The position numbers and the translations under genes are program-made. A stretch of 10,508 nucleotides of DNA from an uncultured Synechococcus sp. (GTDB lineage Bacteria > Cyanobacteriota > Cyanobacteriia > PCC-6307 > Cyanobiaceae): positions 1 to 10,508 of the forward strand of contig CAJWAH010000040.1 in the NCBI GenBank assembly GCA_913020095.1. Reading direction: 5' to 3'. The notes under the pieces are model-generated. The model was given only the letters and a program-made list of their open reading frames with translations. It was not told where the DNA came from and searched no databases. Below are positions 1-6,719 of the stretch, piece after piece. The first letter of the stretch is position 1, and every line of letters begins with the position of its first letter.

Positions 1-1
1 C

Positions 2-646
2 CTGGCTCCTGGCAATCCAATGATGGATGGCTTCCTGCCCAGTTCGATCCCCGCTTCGCTAACGGGCCTGCGGCGCCTGCTGCTGCTGCCGGGCTCGCGG
101 GCACCGGAGGCCCGGCGCAACCTGCGGCGCCTGCTCAAAGCGCTGCCGCCATCGAGCGAACATGTGCTGCTGCTGGCCTGCGGACAACAGCCCGATGACG
201 CCAGCCTGCGGGCCCTGATGGAGCCCCTCGGCTACCAAACAACCGAGGTCCCCACCGGCAGCGATGCCGATGCCGCCTGGCGCGGACCCGGCGGCTTGCT
301 GCTGCTGGGCCGCGGCCGCTTTGAAACCTGGGCCCCCTGGGCCGAGCTGGGCCTGGCCTGCGCCGGCACCGCCACCGAACAGTTGGTAGGCCTGGGCTGC
401 CCGGCCCTCTCGCTGCCAGGCCAAGGCCCGCAGTTCAAGCGCGGCTTTGCTGAACGCCAAAGCCGCCTACTGGGCGGGGCCGTGCGGGTGTGCCAGAGCC
501 CCGATGCCTTGGCTACCGGGATGCAGCTCTTGCTCAACGAGCCTCAGCTGCGTGAGGAGCTCGGGCGGATTGGGCGCCGCCGCATGGGGCCAGCCGGCGG
601 CAGCCTGGCCAGCGCCCAAGCGATTCAGCGCCACCTCTTGCCCTAG
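2..646 (+). CDS. Lipid-A-disaccharide synthase-related protein, C-terminal part (5' end outside window)
   Basis: The reading frame is open from the first bases, and the in-frame residues before the first ATG (LAPGNPMMDG) look like the internal GNPMMDG motif of this cyanobacterial family, so the gene starts upstream and is truncated by the window. About 214 residues are visible. They carry a strand-rich core (LLLLPGSRAPEARRNL) typical of the C-terminal half of GT-B glycosyltransferases. A likely nucleotide-sugar binding segment follows (CAGTATEQLVGLGCPALSLP, then GPQFKRGFAERQSRLL), resembling LpxB-type GT19 enzymes. True LpxB transfers UDP-diacylglucosamine to lipid X in lipid A synthesis. This family is only related to LpxB, and its substrate is not known to me. 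The stop TAG (644-646) lies 5 bp from the stop of the convergent exonuclease gene. Family call fairly firm, exact activity unknown. Confidence 0.8.
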   Translation: MAPGNPMMDGFLPSSIPASLTGLRRLLLLPGSRAPEARRNLRRLLKALPPSSEHVLLLACGQQPDDASLRALMEPLGYQTTEVPTGSDADAAWRGPGGLLLLGRGRFETWAPWAELGLACAGTATEQLVGLGCPALSLPGQGPQFKRGFAERQSRLLGGAVRVCQSPDALATGMQLLLNEPQLREELGRIGRRRMGPAGGSLASAQAIQRHLLP

Positions 647-651
647 GCCAC

Positions 652-1305
652 TCAGGCGCGGTGCTCAAAAATTGAGCCGTACTGGAAGCGGTCGAGATCG
701 GAGAACACCGGAATGCAGAGGAAGCAGCGCTGCGCCAAGCTCCAGCGCTCCTCGCGCACCAGCATCTGCTCGAGACGGTCACGGGCCGGCAGCAAATAAC
801 GCACGTCATTGGCGGCGTAGGCCAGCTGTTGCTCGCTGAGCTCCTCAACCCGGCCCCAATCACTGCTTTGGGCCTGCTTATCGAGGTCCACCCCCACCAG
901 CTCACTCACCACAGCCGCCAACCCATGGCGAGGGCTGTAGGTGCGGGCCAGGCGGCTCGCCACCTTGGTGCAGAAGATCGGATTCACAGCAATCCCTAGA
1001 CCACTGGCCATGGCCGCCACGTCAAAGCGGGCGTAGTGGAACACCTTCTCGATGCCGGTGGCTTCCATCAGCTCTTTGAGCAGGGGAGCGTCGCTCTGGC
1101 CACGGGCAATGCGAATGCAGCACACACGGTCCTGGTCATCGCAGATCTGAACCAGGCAGAGGCGGTCGCGGCCGTGGATGAGGCCCATGGCTTCGGTGTC
1201 CACCGCCAAAGCCTTTGCATTTTTGTAATGTGCGAACCACTCAGGGCTGAGATCCCCGTCAAAGACAGCGAAGTGGGTGGGCGAAGCGGGGATGTCTTGG
1301 GGCAT
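652..1305 (-). CDS. RNase D-type 3'-5' exonuclease, short form without HRDC domain
   Basis: The 217-residue protein is a DEDDy-superfamily 3'-5' exonuclease. Exo I is seen as ALAVDTEAMG (Asp36 and Glu38), Exo II as HYARFDVAAM (Asp95) and Exo III as YAANDVRYL (Tyr163 and Asp167). These are the four acidic metal ligands plus the tyrosine of the DEDDy subtype. Family members remove nucleotides from the 3' end of tRNA precursors and other RNA using two metal ions. The protein ends about 50 residues after Exo III, so the HRDC domains of E. coli RNase D (about 375 residues) are absent. Short forms like this are common in cyanobacteria and alphaproteobacteria and are probably intact rather than truncated. 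The ATG at 1303-1305 has no clear Shine-Dalgarno sequence. The gene is divergent from the gene at 1413 and convergent with the one ending at 646. Confidence 0.9.
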   Translation of the reverse strand: MPQDIPASPTHFAVFDGDLSPEWFAHYKNAKALAVDTEAMGLIHGRDRLCLVQICDDQDRVCCIRIARGQSDAPLLKELMEATGIEKVFHYARFDVAAMASGLGIAVNPIFCTKVASRLARTYSPRHGLAAVVSELVGVDLDKQAQSSDWGRVEELSEQQLAYAANDVRYLLPARDRLEQMLVREERWSLAQRCFLCIPVFSDLDRFQYGSIFEHRA

Positions 1306-1402
1306 CGGCAGGGCAAATCAGCCCCAATCTGCCCGATGACCCGGCTATCTCACTTGAAAATCAAAACGAGACTGAGTTAGTGCTCGTTCAGAGCAAAACC
1401 AC

Positions 1403-1406
1403 AGGA
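1403..1406 (+). promoter_or_regulatory. Shine-Dalgarno site choosing the ATG at 1413
   Basis: AGGA sits 6 bases before the ATG at 1413. The earlier in-frame ATG at 1380 has no purine-rich site before it. This favours the shorter 139-residue product over the 150-residue ORF. Confidence 0.5.
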
Positions 1407-1412
1407 TCGGCC

Positions 1413-1832
1413 ATGTCGCATCGGCGAGCCCAAGCCAACCATGGCTTGAACGACATCAAGCGCTTTTTTGATCAGCCCCCACTGCAGTACCTCGGCCTGG
1501 AATTGGCCGTCTGCTGGATCCTCGACTGCCTCTTGGCCGCCGATTCCTATCCAACAGCCCTGATGAATCTGCTGGCTGAGCGCCATCCGCGCCTGCGCCT
1601 GTCGGAAACCGTGCTGCAGCAAGCCATTGCCTTCCTTGATCAGCAAGGCGCCATTGGCAGCTACTCCCAGCGCTGCCCCAGCCGCGGTCGCCCCCGCCGC
1701 ATGCTGCACCTGGAGGAGTCCTACCGCGCAGAAGCTGAAGAGCTCATGCCCGCCTGGCATCGCTGGCTGAAGGACACCGAGTCCACCTCGGCTGCTCCCC
1801 AGAAGGTCACAGCTGAAGTGCTGAGCCGTTGA
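1413..1832 (+). CDS. Small basic protein of unknown function, possible winged-helix DNA-binding protein
   Basis: I do not recognise a named family. The ORF is open from 1380, but I place the start at the ATG at 1413 because AGGA (1403-1406) lies 6 bases upstream, giving 139 residues beginning MSHRRAQANHGLNDIKRFF. Residues about 26-83 look like three helices. They are followed by a Gly/Ser/Arg-rich turn, SRGRPRRMLHLE (90-101), which resembles the wing of PadR-like or other winged-helix regulators, where an arginine-rich hairpin precedes a strand. The tail from about 120 is polar and probably disordered. A DNA-binding role is inferred from this layout alone. The gene is divergent from the exonuclease gene and lies 25 bp upstream of the CCB2/CCB4-like gene, with a hairpin between them. 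A structural or scaffold role cannot be excluded. Confidence 0.6.
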   Translation: MSHRRAQANHGLNDIKRFFDQPPLQYLGLELAVCWILDCLLAADSYPTALMNLLAERHPRLRLSETVLQQAIAFLDQQGAIGSYSQRCPSRGRPRRMLHLEESYRAEAEELMPAWHRWLKDTESTSAAPQKVTAEVLSR

Positions 1833-1837
1833 GAATG

Positions 1838-1856
1838 GCGGGGCTCAAAGCCCCGC
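1838..1856 (+). repeat. Perfect 8-bp GC-rich inverted repeat (hairpin) ending one base before a start codon
   Basis: GCGGGGCT (1838-1845) and AGCCCCGC (1849-1856) are exact inverted copies around the 3-base loop CAA. The stem ends one base before the ATG at 1858 and begins five bases after the TGA of the upstream gene. No T-run follows, so it is not a standard intrinsic terminator. If it forms in mRNA it would cover the ribosome-binding region of the downstream gene. Confidence 0.75.
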
Positions 1857-1857
1857 A

Positions 1858-2412
1858 ATGGATCCTGTTCTCAGTTCCACCCTGTTGCTCACCTCGCTGA
1901 TGGGCATTGGCCTGGGTTTCTTTCTCAGGGCCGCCAGCAAGGACCGCACCACCACGGTGGATGTCAACAGCTCCCGGCCTCCTGTGGAGGTTCTCGATGG
2001 CCTCAACCACTGGCTGCTAGCCCGCGGCTGGCAAGCCAGTGGCGGCGACCCAGAACGCCAGGTGATGCGCTTTGAAGGCGCTGTGGCCTCCAGCCTGCCG
2101 CTCGCTGTGCTGCTCAGCAGCCTGGGTGCCGTGGGTGCCGCGAGCCTGGGGCTTGTGTTGCGTCAGCTGCTCCCCCAACTCGGCTTTTGGCCGCTGCTTC
2201 TGGCTCTACTAGGACCCATGGCTGGCCTGCTGTATCGCCGCAAGGCCGAGCGGGTTGAAACCTTTGAACTGCGGCTGATGCCGACCCAGGACTTCTGCCC
2301 CACAACCTTGCGGCTCAGGGGGCACCGGGATGAATTGATTGCCGTTGAGCAAGAACTCGGTCGCCCACTGAATCTCCACAGCGACGGCAAGCTGCTGAGT
2401 TCACCGGTTTAG
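1858..2412 (+). CDS. Cofactor assembly of complex C subunit B (CCB2/CCB4-like, DUF2930 family)
   Basis: This 184-residue membrane protein resembles the cyanobacterial family annotated as cofactor assembly of complex C subunit B. That family is related to plant CCB2/CCB4, which help attach heme c(i) covalently to cytochrome b6 in the thylakoid b6f complex. The family look comes from the N-terminal membrane segment (about 4-23) running into GLGFFLRAASKDRTT. A soluble stretch follows with the HWLLARGW and RQVMRFEGAVASSLPLAVLL segments. Two further membrane helices (about 77-100 and 107-126) end in the basic turn LYRRKAERVE, and the C-terminal domain is soluble. The ATG at 1858 keeps the whole first helix. 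A later in-frame ATG (1900) would cut into it. No Shine-Dalgarno is visible outside the hairpin just upstream. The role in this organism is inferred from the family. Confidence 0.75.
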   Translation: MDPVLSSTLLLTSLMGIGLGFFLRAASKDRTTTVDVNSSRPPVEVLDGLNHWLLARGWQASGGDPERQVMRFEGAVASSLPLAVLLSSLGAVGAASLGLVLRQLLPQLGFWPLLLALLGPMAGLLYRRKAERVETFELRLMPTQDFCPTTLRLRGHRDELIAVEQELGRPLNLHSDGKLLSSPV

Positions 2413-2413
2413 C

Positions 2414-2442
2414 GACAATTCCCTTTGCAAATCAGATTTAAA
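2414..2442 (+). promoter_or_regulatory. Weak promoter candidate before the amidase-like gene
   Basis: GACAAT (2414-2419) and TTTAAA (2437-2442) are separated by 17 bases in the AT-richer 61-bp gap before the ATG at 2474. Both hexamers match the sigma-70-type consensus only partly, so this is a candidate and not a firm call. Confidence 0.25.
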
Positions 2443-2473
2443 CGGGCAGCATGGGGGACCCATTCTGAATCCC

Positions 2474-3319
2474 ATGGGTCGCATTGCCCTGCTGTTGGGC
2501 GGCTTTCTGTTGCTAGCCACCCCTGCCCAAGCAGGACTGATGGACTTGCTCGAGAGCATCGAATCGCCACTGCAAGAAAGCCCTGAGTTGCCGCCGTTGC
2601 CGGATGAACCCGGCGAAGGCAAAAACTGGGTTGGCACGGAAATCCCCAAGCCCGATCTGCCGATCCTCGTGCTGGCCGGCCACGCCGATTCCCAGCGCAT
2701 GGCGGGCTCTGGCACCCCTGGGCGCGCCGTTGGCATCGGCGGTGCCCGGCCGATGCAGCCAGGCATCACCGATGAGTTGTTCTGGAACCTGCTCACCGCC
2801 AAGGCCGTGGTGGCCGAGGGCCAGCGGCAAGGTTTGAAGATGCGCTTCTACGACCCTGGCGTGCGCACCATTCGCGATTCCGATGATCCCCGCACCAACT
2901 GGAGCGTGGGTCGTGAGCATGTCTCCAACGGCGGCTACGCCGTTGAAATTCACTACGACGCCTACTCACCCCATGGCATCGGGCCCGGCATCATCCCGGC
3001 GGTGCTCTACGGCTTCTCGGTGATGGATGAAGCCCTAGCTGAGGAATTTGGCGCTTACCCCTACGACTACCGGGGCATGCTCGGCGGCCCCCGCCGCGGC
3101 GTGGCGATGCTGGAAATTGGCCAGCTGGAGGGGGCGCTGGAACGAGGCCTCCGCAATCCCTCCACGCGCCAACAAACGCTTCAAACCATTGCTCGCCGCG
3201 TGGTGCGAGCGCTGCGGCAGGGAATGGTCTTAGCCAACAGCCCCGTGGGGGGCACAACGCTGCTCAAGGGCAGCATCACCGAGCCAGTCTTGGGGCCGGG
3301 TGAAGACGTCAGTGAGTAG
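2474..3319 (+). CDS. Exported Amidase_3-like protein, putative N-acetylmuramoyl-L-alanine amidase
   Basis: The 281-residue protein opens with a clear Sec signal peptide: MGR, a hydrophobic core, then TPAQA before Gly21. It is therefore predicted to act in the periplasm. Residues 30-60 form an acidic, proline-rich linker. From about 63 the layout matches zinc amidases of the Amidase_3 fold. [11 protein letters not shown] places His70 where DPGHGG normally sits, DELFWNLL gives Glu101 like the family's ExxxxL helix, VEIHYDAY gives His160 like VSIHAN, and [10 protein letters not shown] gives Glu214 like the catalytic VE.GFL motif. Such enzymes cut the bond between MurNAc and L-Ala in peptidoglycan. 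The first motif is unusual, so another hydrolase use of the fold is possible. No Shine-Dalgarno is obvious before the ATG. The last 90 bp overlap the convergent hemF gene, and the C-terminal tail there looks disordered. Confidence 0.7.
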   Translation: MGRIALLLGGFLLLATPAQAGLMDLLESIESPLQESPELPPLPDEPGEGKNWVGTEIPKPDLPILVLAGHADSQRMAGSGTPGRAVGIGGARPMQPGITDELFWNLLTAKAVVAEGQRQGLKMRFYDPGVRTIRDSDDPRTNWSVGREHVSNGGYAVEIHYDAYSPHGIGPGIIPAVLYGFSVMDEALAEEFGAYPYDYRGMLGGPRRGVAMLEIGQLEGALERGLRNPSTRQQTLQTIARRVVRALRQGMVLANSPVGGTTLLKGSITEPVLGPGEDVSE

Positions 3320-4270
3320 GGCCTCACGGCTCCCCTCTTCTGCGCTGTAGCCGTATTCCCAACGCACCAGCGGGGGCAGCGACATCAAGATTGATTCGGT
3401 GCGGCCATTGGTCTGCAGACCAAAAATCGTGCCGCGGTCAAACACCAGGTTGAACTCCACGTAACGGCCGCGCCGGTAGAGCTGGAACTGGCGCTCGCGA
3501 TCGCCATAGCTGAGCCCTTTTCGCCGCTCAGCAATCGGCACATAGCTGGGCAAAAAGGCGTTGCCACAAGCCGACGCCAACTGGAACAGGCTCTCCCAAT
3601 CGCGCTCAGGAACCTGCTCGCTGCCCACAGCAGCAGCTGGACCCTGGGCATCAGGGCCTTTGTAAATGGCACCACCGGGGGATTGGTAGTCATAAAAAAT
3701 GCCGCCAATGCCGCGGGTCTCGTTGCGGTGCTTCAAGAAGAAGTACTCATCGCACCAGGGCTTGAACACCGGGTAATAGGCCGGGTTCACGCTGTCGCAA
3801 GCCCCCTTGAGGGTCTGGTGGAAATGCTTGGCGTCCTCCAGGAAGGGGTAATAGGGGGTGAGATCGGCGCCGCCGCCAAACCACCACACCGGACCGGCTT
3901 CGAAATAGCGGTAGTTGAGGTGAACCGTCGGGATGTAGGGGTTGCGGGGGTGCAACACCATCGACGTTCCCACCGCATACCAGGGATGGCCCGCCGCTTC
4001 AGGCCTCTGGTTGAGAATCGAGGGGGGCAGGTTTTTGCCCTGCACCTCGGAGAAATTCACGCCGCCTTGCTCGAGCAGGGCGCCTTCGCGCAGCACCCTG
4101 GAGCGGCCGCCGCCGCCTTCGGGACGAACCCAGCTCTCCTCTTGGAAGCGTCCTTCGCCATCAAGTTGCTCCAGCCCAGCACAGATGCTGTCTTGCAGCC
4201 CCATCAACAGGGCCTTCATGCGGCTGCGGGAGTCAGCAGGCGGGGTAACGGCGCTCAAAGGAACCTGCAC
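3230..4270 (-). CDS. hemF: Oxygen-dependent coproporphyrinogen-III oxidase HemF
   Basis: HemF uses O2 to decarboxylate two propionates of coproporphyrinogen III to vinyl groups, giving protoporphyrinogen IX for heme and chlorophyll. Signature segments are present and intact: [109 protein letters not shown] and RWEYGY. The open frame runs back to 4453, into mrp on the other strand, but family similarity begins only around [14 protein letters not shown] therefore place the start near a GTG at 4268-4270, giving 346 residues. A TTG at 4256-4258 and an ATG at 4217-4219 are alternatives. The C-terminal tail after RPQDWLG is about 15 residues longer than I expect and lies in the overlap with the amidase-like gene. 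The gene is divergent from mrp. Confidence 0.95.
   Translation of the reverse strand: MQVPLSAVTPPADSRSRMKALLMGLQDSICAGLEQLDGEGRFQEESWVRPEGGGGRSRVLREGALLEQGGVNFSEVQGKNLPPSILNQRPEAAGHPWYAVGTSMVLHPRNPYIPTVHLNYRYFEAGPVWWFGGGADLTPYYPFLEDAKHFHQTLKGACDSVNPAYYPVFKPWCDEYFFLKHRNETRGIGGIFYDYQSPGGAIYKGPDAQGPAAAVGSEQVPERDWESLFQLASACGNAFLPSYVPIAERRKGLSYGDRERQFQLYRRGRYVEFNLVFDRGTIFGLQTNGRTESILMSLPPLVRWEYGYSAEEGSREALLTDVFTRPQDWLGDAALEQRCAPHGAVG
3497..3504. repeat. HIP1 octamer GCGATCGC (within hemF)
   Basis: This is an exact copy of the highly iterated palindrome GCGATCGC found in many cyanobacterial genomes. It falls in coding sequence. Only one other exact copy was seen in the window. Confidence 0.6.
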
Positions 4271-4352
4271 AGCAGTAGCCCAACACCTTTTCAGTTGACC
4301 GGTGCCGCCGGCAAGTGTCTGTAAGGGGCTGTCACTAGGATCCGGCGCCAGT

Positions 4353-4358
4353 GAGGGA
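4353..4358 (+). promoter_or_regulatory. Shine-Dalgarno site of mrp
   Basis: GAGGGA (4353-4358) precedes the ATG at 4364; its GAGG core ends 7 bases before the start codon. It supports this start over downstream alternatives. Confidence 0.55.
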
Positions 4359-4363
4359 AGCCC

Positions 4364-5434
4364 ATGGCCAGCCAGCAGGACGCGCTCAGCCAGCTCGCTG
4401 AGCTGACCGATGCCGGCAGCGGCCGCAGCTTGGTGGAGCTCGGTTGGATTCAAGGACTCCGGCTAGAGGGCAGCCGGGCGGTGTTTCGCCTCGCGCTGCC
4501 GGGCTTTGCCCAAGGTCAACGGGACAGCATTGCGTCCCAGGCGCGCAGCCGCCTGGAGGCCCTCGACGGCATTGACAGCGTTCAAATCGAGCTGGCCCAG
4601 CCCGGCGAAGGAGCGCCCATCGGAGCCGCCGGCCATGGCCAAAGTCAACCGCGCCAACCCATCGAGGGCGTCAAGCAGGTGATCGCCGTGAGCAGCGGCA
4701 AAGGCGGGGTGGGCAAAAGCACCGTGGCCGTCAACTTGGCCTGCGCCCTGGCGCAACAGGGCCTGCGCGTTGGCTTACTGGACGCCGATATCTACGGGCC
4801 CAATGCCCCCACCATGCTGGGCGTTGCCGATCGCACCCCCGAGGTGGAAGGCGAGGGCGAAAGCCAACGGCTCACACCGATCGAAAGCTGCGGCCTCGCG
4901 ATGGTGTCGATGGGTCTGCTGATTGGCCCCGATCAGCCAGTGATCTGGCGCGGCCCGATGCTCAACGGGATCATCCGCCAGTTCCTTTATCAAGTGGATT
5001 GGGGCGAACGCGATGTGCTGGTGGTGGACCTGCCGCCAGGCACCGGTGATGCCCAACTGAGCCTGGCCCAGGCGGTGCCCATGGCCGGCGTTGTCGTGGT
5101 GACCACGCCCCAGCAGGTGGCACTGCAGGATGCGCGCCGCGGCCTGGCGATGTTCCAGCAGATGGGCATTCCCGTGCTGGGGGTGGTGGAGAACATGAGC
5201 TGGTTTGCTCCCCCGGAGCAACCGGAACAGCGCTACCCGATTTTTGGCAGTGGCGGTGGGCGCCAACTGGCCGATGAAAGCCAGGTGCCCTTGCTGGGCC
5301 AAATCCCGATCGAACTACCGGTGCAACAGGGGGGAGACAGTGGCCGCCCTGTCACGATCAGCCAGCCAGACAGTGTCACTGCGGCAGTCTTCAAGAACCT
5401 GGCCAGCGGCCTGATGGCTGCGCTCAAGATCTGA
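4364..5434 (+). CDS. mrp: Mrp/ApbC/NBP35-type Fe-S cluster carrier P-loop ATPase
   Basis: This is a 356-residue protein of the Mrp family, which binds and transfers Fe-S clusters to apoproteins in the cytosol with ATP hydrolysis. Residues about 5-80 form the MIP18/DUF59-type N-terminal domain. The ATPase domain follows after a short linker: the deviant Walker A GKGGVGKS (112-119), [14 protein letters not shown] (140-153), WRGPML (195-200), [11 protein letters not shown] (222-232), the [14 protein letters not shown] switch (247-260) and ENMSWF (276-281). In many bacterial homologues ENMSYF leads into a CxxC pair that binds the bridging cluster. Here it reads [16 protein letters not shown], and the only cysteines are Cys127 and Cys176. 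I recall this as usual for cyanobacterial members. The gene is divergent from hemF and followed 4 bp later by rodA, so it probably heads an operon. Confidence 0.93.
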   Translation: MASQQDALSQLAELTDAGSGRSLVELGWIQGLRLEGSRAVFRLALPGFAQGQRDSIASQARSRLEALDGIDSVQIELAQPGEGAPIGAAGHGQSQPRQPIEGVKQVIAVSSGKGGVGKSTVAVNLACALAQQGLRVGLLDADIYGPNAPTMLGVADRTPEVEGEGESQRLTPIESCGLAMVSMGLLIGPDQPVIWRGPMLNGIIRQFLYQVDWGERDVLVVDLPPGTGDAQLSLAQAVPMAGVVVVTTPQQVALQDARRGLAMFQQMGIPVLGVVENMSWFAPPEQPEQRYPIFGSGGGRQLADESQVPLLGQIPIELPVQQGGDSGRPVTISQPDSVTAAVFKNLASGLMAALKI

Positions 5435-5438
5435 CCCG

Positions 5439-6719
5439 ATGCCCACCTACCAGGGGACCCGAGCCACGCGACTGGGAGCCAAAGCGCGGGGCAAGCGGCG
5501 CCAACGGATTCAATTTGATCCGGTTCTCTGGGGCATCCCCGTCTTTTTGACGCTGCTCGCTGGTGTTCTGATCGCCAGCACCCAACGGCAATCACCGTTG
5601 GCCGACTGGGAAAACCACTGGATCACCGCCGTTGTGGCCATCGGCGCAGCCGTGGGCCTCTCCCGCGTTGCGCTCAAGCATCTGCAGCAACTGCTGCTGC
5701 CGGTTTACATCGCCACGCTGGTGAGCTTGCTGGCGGTGAAGCTGGTGGGCACCAGCGCCCTAGGTGCCCAGCGCTGGATCTCGATCGGCGGCTTCAACAT
5801 CCAGCCATCGGAGTTCGCCAAGCTCGCCGCGATCCTTTTGCTGGCTGGAATCCTGGCCAAACACCCGATCGAGCGGCCCGTGGATCTGCTGCGCCCCATG
5901 GCGGTGATCTCGGTGCCCTGGGCGATGGTGTTCATCCAGCCCGATCTCGGCACATCGCTGGTTTTTGGCGCCGTGCTGCTGGCGATGCTCTATTGGGCCG
6001 GCCTGCCACTGGAGTGGCTGGTTCTATTGATCTCGCCATTGCCCACAGCCCTGATTGCAGGCCTGCTCCCCTGGGGATTGATCCCCTGGTTTGCCCTGTT
6101 GGCGCTGCTGGCCTGGCGCAGCCTTCCCTGGAAAGCCATCGCCGTGGCGGTGAGCCTGGCCATCAATGGACTCTTTGCCTGGATCACTCCCCTGCTCTGG
6201 GAGCACGGCCTCAAGGACTATCAGCGCGATCGCCTCATCCTGTTTTTAGACCCCACCAAAGACCCCCTCGGCGGGGGCTATCACCTGCTGCAGAGCACCG
6301 TTGGCATCGGCTCTGGGCAAATTTTTGGCACGGGCTTGATGCAGGGTCAGCTCACCAAGCTGCAGTTCATCCCTGAGCAGCACACCGACTTCATCTTCAG
6401 CGCCCTGGGCGAAGAGGCGGGCTTCATCGGTTGCGTGGTGGTCTTGGTTGCTTACCTCGTTTGGGCCTGGCGACTGCTGCAAATCGCGGGCCAAGCCCGC
6501 AGTGATTTCGAGTCGCTGGTGGTGATCGGTGTGCTGGCGATGGTGATGTTCCAGGTGATCATCAACATCAACATGACCATCGGCCTGGGCCCTGTGACGG
6601 GAATTCCCTTGCCCTGGCTCAGCTATGGACGCTTTGCCCTGCTGGTGAATTTCATGGGCATTGGTCTGGTGGCCTCCGTTGAGCGAGAGGCCCGGCGGGC
6701 TCGCATGCGTTTGCAGTGA
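5439..6719 (+). CDS. rodA: RodA, SEDS-family peptidoglycan glycosyltransferase
   Basis: RodA polymerises lipid II into glycan strands during cell elongation, together with a class B penicillin-binding protein. The 426-residue protein has about ten hydrophobic segments after a very basic N-terminus (RATRLGAKARGKRRQR), which fits a cytoplasmic start. SEDS motifs are clear: GAQRWISIGGFNIQPSEFAK (109-128), FIQPDLGTSLVF (165-176), the extracellular loop DYQRDRLILFLDP followed by DPLGGGYHLLQS (about 260-286), which carries the proposed catalytic aspartate (Asp271 or Asp275), QFIPEQHTDFIF (309-320), and GIPLPWLSYGRFALL (388-402). The ATG lies 4 bp after the mrp stop without a clear Shine-Dalgarno, which suggests translational coupling. 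RodA rather than FtsW is favoured by the loop sequence, which closely resembles E. coli RodA. Its last bases overlap the next gene's GTG. Confidence 0.92.
   Translation: MPTYQGTRATRLGAKARGKRRQRIQFDPVLWGIPVFLTLLAGVLIASTQRQSPLADWENHWITAVVAIGAAVGLSRVALKHLQQLLLPVYIATLVSLLAVKLVGTSALGAQRWISIGGFNIQPSEFAKLAAILLLAGILAKHPIERPVDLLRPMAVISVPWAMVFIQPDLGTSLVFGAVLLAMLYWAGLPLEWLVLLISPLPTALIAGLLPWGLIPWFALLALLAWRSLPWKAIAVAVSLAINGLFAWITPLLWEHGLKDYQRDRLILFLDPTKDPLGGGYHLLQSTVGIGSGQIFGTGLMQGQLTKLQFIPEQHTDFIFSALGEEAGFIGCVVVLVAYLVWAWRLLQIAGQARSDFESLVVIGVLAMVMFQVIININMTIGLGPVTGIPLPWLSYGRFALLVNFMGIGLVASVEREARRARMRLQ
6226..6233. repeat. HIP1 octamer GCGATCGC (within rodA)
   Basis: This is the second exact GCGATCGC copy, in the part of rodA encoding the QRDRL loop segment. 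Two copies in 10.5 kb is well below HIP1-rich cyanobacteria and gives no evidence of a special role here. Confidence 0.6.

Noticed and set aside
60..330. Repeated CTG/CTGCTG runs in the first gene
   Set aside because: They encode leucine-rich strands of the protein with the preferred leucine codon of a high-GC genome; not an independent repeat element.
1306..1412. Divergent spacer searched for promoters, a LexA-type box or a small RNA
   Set aside because: TTGAAA at 1354-1359 has no acceptable -10 partner, and no convincing palindrome or terminator was found.
1377..1760. Minus-strand ORF of 127 codons opposite the winged-helix candidate
   Set aside because: The plus-strand frame has a Shine-Dalgarno site and a helix/wing pattern; the minus frame is low-complexity Gly/Ala/Gln typical of a shadow.
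1835..1900. Possible 21-codon upstream ORF running through the hairpin and ending TGATG at an in-frame ATG of the next gene
   Set aside because: It has no ribosome-binding site and would imply a start at 1900 that removes much of the first conserved membrane helix of the CCB2/CCB4-like protein. Probably coincidence.
3240..3253. Short GCCCC/GGGGC inverted repeat inside the convergent overlap, considered as a terminator
   Set aside because: The stem is only 5 bp with no T-run on either strand, and it lies inside coding sequence.
4295..4323. TTGACC with TCTGTA 17 bases later, considered as the mrp promoter
   Set aside because: The -35 part is good but the -10 part matches the consensus at only two positions. 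TAGGAT at 4336-4341 is a better -10 but has no matching -35 at proper spacing. Not strong enough to call.
3683..4324. Plus-strand ORF of 213 codons opposite hemF
   Set aside because: hemF motifs are unmistakable on the other strand; this frame shows no family features and no plausible start signal.
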